A stretch of DNA of 64,000 nt from Hygrophila difformis (GCA_030278955.1 JAOANR010000013.1:44242191-44306190), one strand, 5' to 3'; shown: positions 43,452 through 55,545, counted from the first letter of the stretch. Notes: generated by a model not told the origin, from the letters alone. Program-made: numbers and translations.

Positions 43452-46400
43452 TCATTTCTTGACTCCATGAAGCTCAACATCAAAATCATGTTCATCATCA
43501 TCATCCTCCACATAAACCCTGCTCTTGTATCGATACCCTCTCGACACCCACAGGAAGTACCCCAAATTCAACACCCCTAGGCCGGCGATCAGAAAATACA
43601 GGTTTTCGATCCTACCGGCGTTGGGGTCCTTCGTCAGCCAGTCCGGGTGGCCGTCCCTGCGCGTCGTCTTGTGCACGACGTTCACTATAACAGCGCTGAC
43701 ATAGTTCGACCCGGCCATGGTGCAAGAAAACAACGAGTTCGCCAAACTGCTCATGTTCTCGGGGAACTCCTTGTTGTAGAACTCGATCTGGCCTATAATG
43801 TTGAACGCCTCCGCGAATCCCATCAGGATTAGCTGAGGCGCTAGCCAGAACACGGATAAGGGCGCGATTCCATCAGGGCCTGCGTGCATTATCGCTGACG
43901 CCCGCCTCATTCGCTCCACCAGGCCCGCCACGACCATCGACATGATGGAGAAAATGAGGCCGATCCCGATTCTTTGGAGTAGAGTAATGCCCCCCTCGAG
44001 CTTGGTCACTTTTCTAAGAGACGGCACGATCAACCGGTCATAGATAGGGATCCAGATCCCTATCGTGATCATGGATATCACGCCCATGGTACCCGCGGGG
44101 ATTTTGAAATTCGGACCTAGATGACGGTCCATTTTCAAAGCCTGCGACAGGGTGAATGTCCCCTGCTGCACAATCGCCGTGAAGCACATAATCCCCGACG
44201 CCCATATCGGGATGATTCTTACAAGGCATTTGGTTTCCTCGATTGCCTGGATGCTGCATAGCCTCCAAGGGTTCGCGTTCGATCCATCGGGTAAGATGTC
44301 GCCCTCGGTTATTACCCCGGATTTATTCAAGAACCTACACAAAATAATGTAATGAAGATATGATCATTTAAAGTAATACAAACACTAGTGTCTTTGTAAT
44401 GACAAGGTGATCATTTTTTTCTTACATATATATAGTATACCTGAATTGATCAGTTAGAGGTAACTTTGCAACGATTGACCCCTTAAGCAGAGGGTCATAA
44501 TACACTCCATCAACATTATGGTCGACCTCGGGAAGCTTGAGCTTCCGCTTCTTATAAGACGCGACGACCACCTGCAGGATGCCCGAGAAAACACTCCCCG
44601 CGGGCTGAACGTAGACGTAGACCTTCGTGCCGACGAAAAACAGGACAATCGACAGGAACATGAGCACGGTGAGGATGCCGTAGCCCAACAGCCAACTCAC
44701 CGAGTCTTGAATGTAAACAATCAAAGTCAGGGCAATGATGAACACCACGGTGAATGACATGTAGTACCAATTGAAGAAACTGTTGATCCCTCGCCTCCCT
44801 TCCTCCGTGCTGGCGTCGAACTGATCGACGCCGAACGGTATGCTGCACGGCCGGATCCCGGCGGATCCGATCGTGAAACAACCGAGGGCCAACGCCAGAA
44901 CTCCGAATTGGGACTTGGTTGGCCCTACGCATTGGTGGGTCACCGCATTGCAGGGTGGAGGGTGCAGCTGAGGTATCCATTCTATGAGTGTCAATGTCAG
45001 CATTCCCTGAAAATTAAACAAGCCACCATCATTATCTAACAATTGTTTAATTTCCAAAGAATGCATAAATTAGGGCTGCTGAATTTTATAATTTCCAATG
45101 TAAATAAGTTAAGTTGAGGGAAGACAAGTCGGGACGTTGTCTCAATGAGGACAAAGCACCATCATCTTTGTAAGATATGCCAAAAGTTGACCGTACATGT
45201 AGGCTACAAAAGGGGTTAGTGTGATGGTGGCTGCACATGCAGCCACCATGTGTGTAATGTGGGAGTTGGTTTGTGTGATGTATGAAATGATGTATTTTGT
45301 GTCTTGGGAGATATGTGTTGTGTGATGCAAAAAATGCGATGCTCAGAGAAGTGTTTTGTGATGCGAGATGCCTTTTTTGTGATGTCTACACCTAAAGGCT
45401 CTTGAAAGGGTTATACCGTAACCGGATTGGTATGCTACTACTGATGGTGAGGCCCTTCCATAATACACACAAGAAAGAAGACAAAACCTTCCTTGGTTCA
45501 CATTGATGTTCATCACATGTTGCTGTCTGGACGGATTCATGAAGTAATTGAAGACACTAGCTAGATACTGGCACAATTTCGAAAACGCAAGACGCCAACC
45601 AGATAATTCCAGATCAATGTATAAAACGATATGGATACCACCATCAGCTAGTCGTCTTCAAGGATTTGTGGAACACCAATTCATTATGTGAGTTGAAATT
45701 AATCTATCACAGGAAATAATTGGAATTTGCTTGGACCATATATATGTGTACATGAGGTTAGTGTTCATACCGAAAGAACCATATGTCTTAATCAGAAAAA
45801 CCTAATTAAACATAAGATATATAGTCTGTGGATCCAGCATAAATGAACGAAAGGATATTGAGTTGAACTAAATAATTAAGGTATGATTAAGGTAAACATA
45901 TATACTGTATTAGGTAGCAAGTAATTAATGAAATAATTATTTATTACCATGAAAGCAGCAATGGTAGCATAAGCAATGGTCTTGAATCTGCCCAAGAAAG
46001 AATCAGAAATGTAGGCACCAATCAGGGGGCTAAAATTTGTCACACCGCCCCATATGTTGAGCACATTTGAAGCCAACACTTGGTCCATGTGAAACTGTGT
46101 CAGCAAGAACACCATAAAGTTTGCAATCATCCCCATTGAAGCCAGTCTTTCAAAAGTCTCATTTCCTGCACATTTTTTTTAAAAAAAATTATTAAAAAAA
46201 AAAAGAGAGTAGCAAAGACCAATTTAAAAATTATTATACTGAATGACGTATTAGAATTAGAAAGAAAGGACCAAAAGAAGGATTATATAGGGTAATCTAC
46301 TCAAAAGATTTAATAATTTTCATTTTACACTATTATTAATCGTAAGAACATGCCAACTGACAGAGAATAAAAATGGTACAAATGATATTGCTTGGGCAAA

Positions 46401-47690
46401 ATTATTGGGGGGGATAAAAATAGTGGTAATTGAAACGTAGCGAAGACAAATTACAAGATTAATTAATTGCACTGATCAACTATTTCACGGCTAAAATGTT
46501 TATTTATACAGTGCATGATGTGATGTCCTAATAGTGATCCCCCCCTTTATTACGAACAAAAAGGAAATCGTGTAAATGAATTCATACTATTATTACTATA
46601 CATAGCAAATAAGTAAATAATTAGCACCACGTGATTCGTGATAAGTGATTAGTACACTCATTATTTATTTCCACCTGACTGTTTGGTAGAACCATTTAAG
46701 CCTAATTTCAAATCCAAACATAGATATTTAAAAAAAAAAATACAAAAAAAAAAAAAAATAAATAAATAAAAAAGGAAAAAGAAAAAAGAATTATGGCTTT
46801 GGATATTAAAGTTTAATTTAAACTTTCTATCCTAAAAAGAAAAAAATCTTATCCTCCAATCCTAAAAATAGTAGTAGAATTTATATACTTCATAGATATA
46901 AAATTGTAGCTTTTGTCTTTAACTAATTGAATACTAGTACTAATTTTTATTGGATGGCAATATTTAATCTCTCAAAAGCTTTATATGTTATCAGGGTTGG
47001 GGACTTACCCTAGTGGTCAAGTCCCCTGCTCCCAACCAATAGGTTGGGGGTCGATCCCTACCCAGCCCTCTATCCCTTCCCTTTGTCCCCTTTGTAATTT
47101 GTGTGGCTTGGGCTCCCACACACCTTTGCCGATAAGTGTCAATGTTTATTAAAAAAAAAAGCTTTATATGTTATCAAGCCAGAAACACATTAGTTTAATC
47201 AAATTAACCTTAATCTGACACAATTCATCACCGGATTATTATTAGTTAACTTAATTAGTGAGTGCTGCTAAATCATGTGAATGGCACATTATAAGAAGCA
47301 TGCTGCAGGATGCTGCTGAATGAATCCAAGTGCCACGTGTCACTGAACCACCATGACCGAGTGAAAACTGACTGTAATGTGTAAATTAGAAAGAGAAAAA
47401 ACCAATACTACTACTGATAGTGAAGAAGCTAATAAGTGAGAGAGAGAACAGAAGACTTAACCTAAGATGAAAGGCATGGCTTTCCAGCCACCAGGCTTCC
47501 TCTTCCTCTTCTGATGAACTGCTGTCGTCATCATCTTTCCTCCTACATGATCAGCAGCAGCTTCTTCTTGTTCATCATCATCACGGGGGAATGCATCTTC
47601 CATTACATCCCTGCTGGAAGAATAACAGAATTTGGCCTGCAAGAACTTAGCCCAAGAAGCAGCAGCAGGAGAACCAGAAGAAGATCCCAT
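43452..47690 (-). CDS. NPF2.12/NPF2.13-like nitrate transporter (NRT1/PTR family)
   Basis: Four exons, 47690-47462, 46165-45948, 45006-44441 and 44334-43452, with consistent phases; 631 residues. Proton-coupled major facilitator of the NRT1/PTR family. A polar 65-residue N terminus precedes GGWKAMPFILG; the ExxER proton-coupling motif is ETFER at 79-83, and GAYISDSFLGRFKT follows. The signature RPCSIPFGVDQFD is in exon 3 and ALKMDRHLGPNF is in exon 4, and the protein ends in an acidic EDDDDEHDFD tail. Wording is closest in memory to Arabidopsis NPF2.13 (NRT1.7, phloem nitrate remobilisation) and NPF2.12 (NRT1.6). Nitrate as substrate is inferred. Intron 1 (1296 bases) carries a SINE. Intron 2 (941 bases) has a near-perfect hairpin GGTGGCTGCACATGCAGCC near 45227. 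Confidence 0.92.
46994..47160 (+). mobile_element. tRNA-derived SINE, intact, in NPF intron 1
   Basis: A 167-bp element with the box-A-like TTACCCTAGTGGTC, the box-B-like GGGTCGATCCC, body CCCCTTTGTAATTTGTGTGG and ATAAGTGTCAATGTTTATT, and poly-A. It is flanked by a perfect 16-bp duplication GCTTTATATGTTATCA (46978-46993 and 47161-47176). It lies in intron 1, opposite to the gene. Confidence 0.9.
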
Positions 47691-47803
47691 CTTCAATGAT
47701 TCCCCTTTTCTTACATAAATTGGACAACAATCTTTCTTCTTGGGTTTTCTAAGTGTTTTTTTAAGTGTCTGGCAGTGTGTAAAAATGAGGCATTGTGTCT
47801 GTG

Positions 47804-47812
47804 TATAAATAG
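47804..47812 (-). promoter_or_regulatory. Candidate TATA box of the NPF gene
   Basis: CTATTTATA read on the minus strand lies about 115 bases before the ATG. The plus strand reads TATAAATAG, so orientation does not discriminate. Confidence 0.35.
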
Positions 47813-48039
47813 AGGGGGAGAGAGAGGTGGAGAGAAGCAATGGGAGGAGAGAGGGGCTTTTGCAAATTAGGGTATGGGCTGATTTTAGTTTTTCTGGCTT
47901 ACGTAATGAGATTCAAAAAAAATAAATATCCTATCTATATATGCAAGTACTTTTCTTTTTTGATAATGGTGACGTGAAAATGTCAGGCAAAAAAGAAAGC
48001 TATAAAAACTACATCAAAAGGAGAGGAAAAGAAAAACAG

Positions 48040-48262
48040 TAAAATCAGAGGCGTGGGAACCAAGTCCCCAACTGATCCGCAAAAAGGCTCGCTCGTGTAT
48101 CGTCCGGCGGTAAAGCCCAAATAGTATAGAACTCCAGAGACTTAGCGCCGTTCTTAGCTAGAATGTCCGCCACAGTGTTACCTTCTCTAAGAATATGGTT
48201 CCAAGCATATCCGGGACGAGCAGAGAGAATGTCACTAATGTTCTTAAGCCTTTGCACCACAA
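48040..48262 (-). pseudogene. LINE RNase H C-terminal fragment
   Basis: A minus-strand frame of about 70 residues contains ILREGNTVADILAKNGAKS and ends QLGTWFPRL, matching the last part of the LINE frame at 31024-31584 (CREGNVVADSMAKIGA and GTWFPRL). It is truncated at its 5' end. I found no flanking duplication. Confidence 0.75.
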
Positions 48263-48297
48263 TAATTTTATTGGTAGCGATACAAAAACATAAATTT

Positions 48298-48576
48298 TAC
48301 TCCCTGTTCTCTCATTTAAAATGTCTTGTTATTGTTGGGCATGATGAAAATTAAAATAGAGTTGGTTACTGAGTACTAATGAAACATTTTATTTTTTGCT
48401 ACTGTTCATTAGGTCACTTTGATTTAATTTTTTTATCATAGTTGTATAAAAAAAAATTGTCATGTAACTTTTATAATTTTACTTCTATATAATTTTAATT
48501 ATTAATCGTTAAAAATGTGTATTGGATTGCGTGTAAAAGATAATGTTGCACTTTTAAAGAAACTGAGGAAGTATAT
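48298..48576. mobile_element. Composite Stowaway-like MITE
   Basis: TACTCCCTGTTCTCTCATTT begins like the element at 48584, but after about 75 bases the sequence changes to another subtype ending ACTGAGGAAGTA. It may be a nested or recombinant copy. Confidence 0.5.
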
Positions 48577-48583
48577 GATAAGG

Positions 48584-48802
48584 TACTCCTTCCATCTCAT
48601 TTAAAATGTCTTATTACTGTTGGGCATGTCTCATTTAAAATGTCTTATTACTGTTGGGCAAGAGAATTAAATTAGAATTATTTTGTGAGTAATGATGGGA
48701 TCCACATAATTGTAAGAGATGAAAATCACTTATATTTATGGAAGTAAGACATTTATGATGAAAAATTCAAATATAATAAATAAAACATAGACGGAGGCAG
48801 TA
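48584..48802. mobile_element. Stowaway-like MITE with internal duplication
   Basis: Starts TACTCCTTCCATCTC and ends AGACGGAGGCAGTA. TCTCATTTAAAATGTCTTAT and TACTGTTGGGCA are present twice in tandem at the left end. Confidence 0.65.
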
Positions 48803-49288
48803 TTATTTAAACCTTCGTTATGTATCAAGTTTCATCAGAGTCAATGATGAAATTTTTTGGTCACCATCAGCAAATAAATTTATTTTTGAGTAATAAAATT
48901 ATAGGAGTTCATACTTATAATGATTATAAATAAAAAATTGCAAGAGTTCATATGTATTTATTTTAGTTAAAATTATTTAAATATGTGAATAAATTGTTCA
49001 TCCAAAAAAAAAAAAAAAAAAATCTATATTTGGCGACAATGATCGAACATTCGAACCAGACAGAGGCCAGACTGCCAGAGGGGTGAGTCGGCTGGAGCCT
49101 GCAATAATATACCGATTCAGAGCACTGCAGCTGTGCTTACTGATGGTATTCGTGTGTAGAAATGGACGGCTGTGATTCATCTAAAAGGCCGGCGGCTGTA
49201 TGTCAGTGTGGTACTGGTGTGTGTGCAAGCCGTTCTGGTAAGAAAAATGCTAAAAATATCTTTTAATGGTAAGTCTCAAGTCCCTTTA

Positions 49289-49458
49289 CCTCGAGTATCG
49301 GGACTTAGCCCAACTGATTAAGTTCATTAACTTTTAACGGTGGATTGGAGGTTCGATTCTTTATCGGCCCCCTATTTTTTCTCATTTATTTTTTTGTAAT
49401 TTATGTGGTATTAGCTCCCACTATCCCTTTCCTAGCTTGTATAAGTTGTTCAACAAAA
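49289..49458 (+). mobile_element. tRNA-derived SINE
   Basis: Box A (ACTTAGCCCAACTGATT) and box B (GGTTCGATTC) are clear, followed by the shared body TTTGTAATTTATGTGG and a short A tail. An 11-bp duplication AAGTCCCTTTA flanks it (49278-49288 and 49459-49469). Confidence 0.85.
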
Positions 49459-49469
49459 AAGTCCCTTTA

Positions 49470-49680
49470 ACTTCCAATTTTATGGTTGGTTTCAATTTCC
49501 CACCTGATCCATCTTTATTTCTTTATAATTTGTGTAAGACTTGAGCTCCCACACTCATTTGCCAATATTCGAGTGTAAATGATCCATCTGTATTTCTTTG
49601 TAATTTGTGTAAGGTTGGGCTCCCACACTCGTTTGCCAACATGCATTCGAGTGTAAATGTTTAAAAAAAAAAAGAAAAAA
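49470..49680 (+). mobile_element. SINE 3' part, internally duplicated
   Basis: TTTCTTTATAATTTGTGTAA with GAGCTCCCACACTC, and then again TTTCTTTGTAATTTGTGTAA with GGGCTCCCACACTC, ending in poly-A. The head is missing and the 3' half is doubled. 49681-50048 shows nothing else. Confidence 0.65.
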
Positions 49681-50056
49681 AATTGCTAAAATGTGATCCA
49701 CCTGTCTCTGACCCTTTCACACTCTTATTTTATCATTTGTGGGATGTGATTTATGGGCCACGCACATCTTTTCATTTTACAAGATTCCATATATATACTC
49801 AATACGGTGTAGTATACCATTCTTGTGATCAAATTAAACAATCATTCACAGTACATGTGGAGTTTCTACACTTCTAATTAACTATTGGATCCACACTATC
49901 AATGTGCATTAAAAAAGGTTCAACTTTTTAATTCAGTGTACTCTTGGATGAAGAACTAACACACCCTGATTTAGCAATCTTCAATTTTGTGGCATAGGGA
50001 TTATTATCTCACAACAACCCCTTTCTACTCTTTCACTCAATTATTATGATTCATAT

Positions 50057-50389
50057 CATGGTTCGCCATCTCGGCCGAGACGGCCGAGATCTCGCCGAGT
50101 CGTAACTGGAACGGAAGGTGCCGTTCCGAGAACGATACCCGGTTCAATTTTTAACTCATTTTCGCGATATCGCCGAGATATCGCCGAGAAATCGCCCGGT
50201 ACGCCGAGATATTCGAGATATCGCCTAGATTTCACCGATATCACCGAGATTTCGCCGATATTTCATTTAAATATTTTGCTATAAAATGCAATGACCCGAT
50301 ATTTGTCCGATACGCCGTGACGATACAACGCGACCGATGTGGAACTACGGCGACGGCGACGCGACCGGTTCCCGCGATGGCGAACCACG
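50057..50389. mobile_element. hAT-type MITE with CGAGAT repeats
   Basis: Ends CATGGTTCGCCATC and complement CGTGGTTCGCCATC are inverted and flanked by a perfect 8-bp duplication ATTCATAT (50049-50056 and 50390-50397). The 333-bp interior is dominated by ATCGCCGAGAT-like words. Confidence 0.85.
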
Positions 50390-50761
50390 ATTCATATGAT
50401 ATGTGCGCTATATTGCTATGAGTCTATGACCTTTTTTGTTTTTGTTTCTAAGTTTTCGTTGGTCAAATCTCAATCACTTGAGACTGCCAGGCGTCCAATT
50501 CAATCAATAGAAATTTAATGCTTCCTTTTTCCACAATAAATAAAAGTGGTTTTAAGATGTTATTATAAATTTTTTTTTTTTTAAAGGATGAACGAAGCAG
50601 AGTCAAGTAGTTGTGTGATGATTGATGAGTGATGAAACAAGAAGTGGGGACTGGGGAGGCAATAGTGGTGGTGGGGACTAGTGGAGGGGAGGGGAGGGGA
50701 AGTTGCAGTGCCAAACTTGGTCTTGGCTGGTGTGGTGTGCATTGATCATGTACCAATGTTG

Positions 50762-51210
50762 ATGGAAATCGTTTGGGCGCTGACGGTCTGTAGGTGCTGC
50801 CACATTTAAAAGTGATGGATATGTGCATACTTTCTCTGTCTCAATATAATTGTTATATTCCCCTCCAGTACGTATGCCGAGACACATTTTTAACGGTTAA
50901 TAACTTAAATTGTGTACAATAAAAAATTATAAAAAGTTGATATTCTAAAATTACAAGATTGGACGAATCTAACGAGATCCCACTTGACTATTTTTTTTTT
51001 TGCATAACTATGATAAAAATTCGAGTCAAAGTTAAACAGTGAATAATATCAAAAAGTCAAACATAACAATTCTATTGAGACGGGGGTAGTATGAAATGAT
51101 GTGTGAGTATCAAAAAGTGATGGATGAAAATTATGAACCAAGAACTAAAAACAAACTACCGTCTACACATCACTTTATAAGGCTTATACATCACTGTACA
51201 AAGGGCTACA
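50762..51210. repeat. Dispersed repeat, filled-site copy
   Basis: Counterpart of 11036-11246, interrupted at TA by the Stowaway element at 50828-51091. It starts GGAAATCGTTTGGGCGCTGA and resumes TGAAATGATGTGTGAGTAT after the insertion. Confidence 0.75.
50828..51091. mobile_element. Stowaway MITE inserted in a dispersed repeat
   Basis: Starts TACTTTCTCTGTCTCAATAT and ends CTATTGAGACGGGGGTAGTA, with inner AATTGTTATATT paired to ACATAACAATT and TA on both sides. The empty site is preserved at 11093-11105. Confidence 0.85.
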
Positions 51211-51419
51211 CATTATTTTTAGTTATGTCTGTACTTGCTGGCAATTGTTATGCCATTACAGAAACCGGATTGGAATGTTGATTGTTATCTGTTTGCTAAA
51301 ATGGTGACTGTCAGAATCAGACATGATGATATAACGTATGATATGCCAAGATCTCATTTATGGGATTTGGAAGGTACAATATCAATTTACTCATTAAACA
51401 ATTATTGATATTTTTCTTC

Positions 51420-52088
51420 TATTTTGGGCTATGGCCCGTCTCTTAATGGGCCTGTCTAACATCAGGCCCAAATTTGGAGATTGGAGATTGAACTCTTCCA
51501 TTCATTTACTCGTTCAAGATCTCTCCGATTTTGGCATCCAAGTTCACAGGGTTAGCGGGGATTGATTTTTACTATTCATCAATGATCATTACTGAAGGGC
51601 ACGAGCAGGCTGATCATGCTGCATTGTGGTTGTGGAACAGAGAGGATGATATGAGAGCAAAGGATAAGGATGAAAGCAGAGCAGAAGTCGAGGAATTAGT
51701 GTTACAAATGACAAGGTCTGAAAATAACTAAAAATCGGGTTTTTAATTTTGTAAAAGCGTGTTATATGTACGTTTTCTGGTTTTAAATGTGGACTTATTC
51801 TTATAGTGGCAAGTTAGATTGAGGTGGTTATTTGTTTTTCCGTCTTCTTGATGTATATGTGAATTGGGAATGTGACAGTTTTGGCAATTCGATCAATGAA
51901 GTGAATTTTTCTGTTCGTAGTTTGAACTCAATCCAGTATTTTCTTGTAGCAACTTGTTCATTTTGCAGCGGGATATTGCTCGATCAGGTACTCTGCGTCG
52001 TTTTCTGGTTAATTTCTTGTAGCGCTGTAGCAGGGTTATGTGGAGGATGAAGCACGTCATGCAAGGTGTTTGACGAAATGCGTGAACA
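51420..52088 (+). promoter_or_regulatory. Putative promoter and 5' UTR of the PTST3-like gene
   Basis: AGGCCCAA and TGGGCC (site II-like) motifs lie near 51448-51470, common just upstream of plant transcription starts. A short frame at about 51531-51731 has no upstream ATG and is not called as a gene. Several ATGs out of frame precede the chosen start at 52089, so part of this leader may be spliced out. Confidence 0.35.
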
Positions 52089-54672
52089 ATGCTGTTACTC
52101 ACTGCCACTTGTAGCTACATTCCGTTGCCGCACCGGGATCGTTTTTCGTTTTCGCAATGTTCCCTCGCCCCCTCTCTGATTTTGGAGCGGAAACCCAAGA
52201 AAAGGGATGAAATATTCAAGAGAGGTGGTGTCTTGACTGTGTGTTTAGGTTTCAAAGCGTGGAAGTTGGAGAGGAATCTTGGTAAGTTGTGGGCTTGTCT
52301 GAGTGATGTTAGTGATGGTAACGTGGAATTGGAGTCCGAGATAATGGATTTCATGGCAAAATCCAAGGAACCGAGTACGAAGGAAGAGTTGATAAATGGT
52401 GGAAAGATGGATTTAGAGGAGGCCATCACTAAAGATGGCGGAAGGTATTCATTTGGTTCAGATGAAGAAAATGTGTTAGACATTGTTGAAGAATCACAGG
52501 ATCTTGATACTGAAGATTCCCTGATGAATCAGGTGAAAGATGGCTTCTCTTCAGAAGAGAAATTGAATTTTCAACACTTGAGTACTCCAGCGGCATTGGA
52601 GAAACCACTGTGAGGCTTCTCTTCTAAACTCTATGGAAATCTTGCTTTTGTTTGTCCCTTTCTTATTTTCCAGTATATATGTTTTGTTCCTTTGTGTACT
52701 GTTTTGGCTCATATGATTGTTTTCATATCACGTGAAAGACCCAAATAGGAGCACAGAAAAGTTTCCAATAAAAGCTGATTATCCTAGAATGTTATTGAGG
52801 ATTTTTTTTAAATTTTTTTTTTAATTTTAATTCTTTTTGGCAATTAGAGCAACTGGTGTCAATTCTGGGATAGAAGGCATCCTGAGTAGATTAGAGAGGC
52901 AGAGGAATCAGGAAAATTTAGATAATAACGCAACCAAAGCCCATTTCAAAACGAATGATGACAGAAAGGATGGGCATTTTGATGCTTCTTTAGGTGTTGG
53001 TAAGTGTGGTTTGCAGAATCTTGCTACAACTATTTTATTAATTATGGCTGTCCATTCTTGGATAACTTTCTCATTCAAGGTTTATATGATTGCATTCTAA
53101 AGCATTATATATGATGTTTTAAAAGCTGTAAAAGCTAGGTTTGGCCTTGGAGAAAAGGGGAAACTCACAGATGATTTCCAGCACAAAGGCGCATTGAATA
53201 TATCCGATGCTAAGGTTAGTCGCAATATTGAAACAGAATCTTGGAGAATTTGGAGCATCAAGCAAGCAGGCTACCAATATAAAGACTCCGAAGGTAGTTA
53301 CCATTTTACCATTCTCCAACCATTGTCTTTATGGTGTTTAAAAAAATTCCTGAAACTTGCAGCAGCTGAGATTAATTTCAGCAACAATCGAGTAGAAACT
53401 GAGAGAGAAAATTATCATGATGCGGACAAAGGCAAAGTGCTCCATTACAGTGAAATGAAAACTCGTCTACACAACATAGAATCTGAGCTCGCCTCATCTA
53501 TGCAATTCTTGATATCCAAAAGGAAGGAATGGACTTCTCCGGAGGTGCGCAACGTAGTTTCTGTAATTTTCACCTCTCCTTTTACCTGCAGCAGTGTTCT
53601 TTGTACTATAGTACTAGTATATAGCAGTGCCATAATCACCTGACCTAGGATTTCATCTTGAAGTGAAATCTGTATAGTTTTGTCCTCTATAGAATTAGAA
53701 CCTGAATTTTGTAGAAGAATGTCCAACCTTTTACATTTACCTCAAATTGATTTACGGTGCTTGGGCTTATCATTGCATATGTGCACTTTACTAGGTATCT
53801 AGGAGTTCTGAAAACTTGCTGAAGCTTTCAGATGCCTTGGAGTTCCAAGAGAACGAACTTCTGAGGGCTCAGAGTAGACTCAGAGTATTAAAAGCCGAAC
53901 TGGCTATTGCCGAGGGCAAATTGACATTAGCAAGAATGTAGGTCGTCTAAATATTTCATGGCACTTTCTTCTTTCAAAGATCAACCATCATGTCCCGGCT
54001 TTTTATGTTTGCAGTGAGGCAAAAAAGAAAGTTCAATTGAAGCTCAAACAAGTAAATGCTGGCAACGAAGCATTGCAACTTCTTCGAACCATGCATTTTG
54101 TGTGGCATAATCCAGCTTCAGAGGTTTTCTTGGCAGGATCTTTTGATGGGTGGACAATGAAGGTTAGGTATTTCTTTGTTGGAAATTGCTTAGAGCCAAA
54201 CAAATCTATTTATCATCCTATCATCATTTTGTATGCATTTTTGGATTCTTTCTCCCCATCAGTTTTTCTTTCTTCTTTTTTTTTTTTTTTACCCGTCATG
54301 AATGCACTACACTGCACAAGTTTTAGCCTGCAATTAGGCTAAACCAGAGCCAACTGTTAGCTTGTACCATCTGTTCTTGGTATCATCAATAAGCTTAATG
54401 ATCCTATTGTTTGCTAAAAATTTCAGAGAAAGATGAAAAGATCAAAGATGGGCACTTTCTCTTTGTGCTTGCTGCTGTATCCAGGTAGATACGAGGTAGG
54501 TCCTTACACTCAGCTCCTCCCATTTCGATTTCCTCCCCATTCATGAACTAACGAAGTACAAACTTGTTGGGTGCAGATCAAGTTCATTGTTGATGGCATG
54601 TGGAAGGTCGATCCTCTTCGTCCCACAATCTCCACCAGTGGACATATGAACAATCTTTTCATTGTTACTTAA
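52089..54672 (+). CDS. PTST3: PTST3-like starch-targeting protein with CBM48
   Basis: Eight exons: 52089-52609, 52848-52999, 53126-53293, 53363-53544, 53795-53937, 54015-54162, 54427-54495 and 54577-54672. All junctions are GT-AG and in phase; 492 residues. The N terminus is rich in Ser, Leu and Arg and acid-poor, like a chloroplast transit peptide. An acidic middle region and a coiled coil (about 345-405, ELLRAQSRLRVLKAELAIAE) precede a C-terminal CBM48/AMPK-glycogen-binding domain (about 415-492) with VWHNPASEVFLAGSFDGW, FSLCLLLYPGRYE and IKFIVDGMWKVDPLRP. PTST proteins bind starch or glucan and recruit starch synthase partners in plastids. Shorter than Arabidopsis PTST3, mainly in the N-terminal half. 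PTST2 is the alternative. Exons 3 and 4 have closely spaced alternative acceptors. Confidence 0.85.
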
Positions 54673-55194
54673 AATCATAATTGCCTCACAACAGGTATAT
54701 AAGCAATGAGTTTTCTGGCAATCATCATATCTCCATAGAACATCAAGAACATTAAGGTTTAGTTTTAACATTTGTTGACACTTCTGTGCAAAGCATGAGT
54801 GTAGTGCTGTGCAAACTGCAAAAAAAAAATTCTGAAGAAATGAAATGTTTGATTCCTTGTTTTGTTGTCAAGAAGTAGTTGGCATAGAATAGCAAGATCC
54901 GGGTTTGGTTTCACTGAGTTTTTGAAAAAAGAATTCATATAGGATTACCTTATGAATATAATTCACTAAACAGGTTTCTAAATCTACATTAATTATATAA
55001 GTTATCCATGCTATATAAAAGTGGGAATAAAAATCGTTAGAGGTCTTTTCTTTCTTTCAAAATGTAAAAAGTGTACTATAGTAGTTTTTTGTTTTTTTTA
55101 AATAGTGGACGCTGGGGTGTTGGCAATTTTTTAAAAAAAATTCTATAATACACACAATAAAAATTTACTATTATACTCTTATAATTATCTATAA

Positions 55195-55545
55195 AAATAA
55201 ACAACGCTTACAGATATGCGCAGAAATATATTTCGAACAACAATATATGTTCATGAAATAAATTCGAACTAATGAGCTATTTTCAGGAAAAAAAAATTAA
55301 ACATAGCAATGTGTCTAGAAAATATTTTTGATCACAATGCATCTGTTCAGGAAACCATTGCTGAACGCGAATAAGACAAAATTTTAATGTTGTCATGTGT
55401 ATGTTCAGGAAAGTATATCGAACAAACAATATATGTTCAATAATATATTTCGAACATATAAACCCTGTTAAGGTAGAAAATTTTAATGTAGCAGAATAAT
55501 TTTTCGAATATGACCCATATATGTTCAGGAACAAATCGCGAAATA
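55195..55545. repeat. Degenerate TATGTTCAGGAAA phrase array
   Basis: Words such as ATATGTTCAGGAA, CTGTTCAGGAAACCAT and TATATTTCGAACAA recur every 20-60 bases without a strict period. Otherwise 54673-55827 has no recognised feature. Confidence 0.6.

Noticed and set aside
51531..51731. 66-codon frame upstream of the PTST3-like gene (HEQADHAALWLW)
   Set aside because: It opens with TTG and meets a stop upstream before any ATG. It lies where the 5' UTR is expected. I do not recognise the peptide; only transcript data could rescue it.
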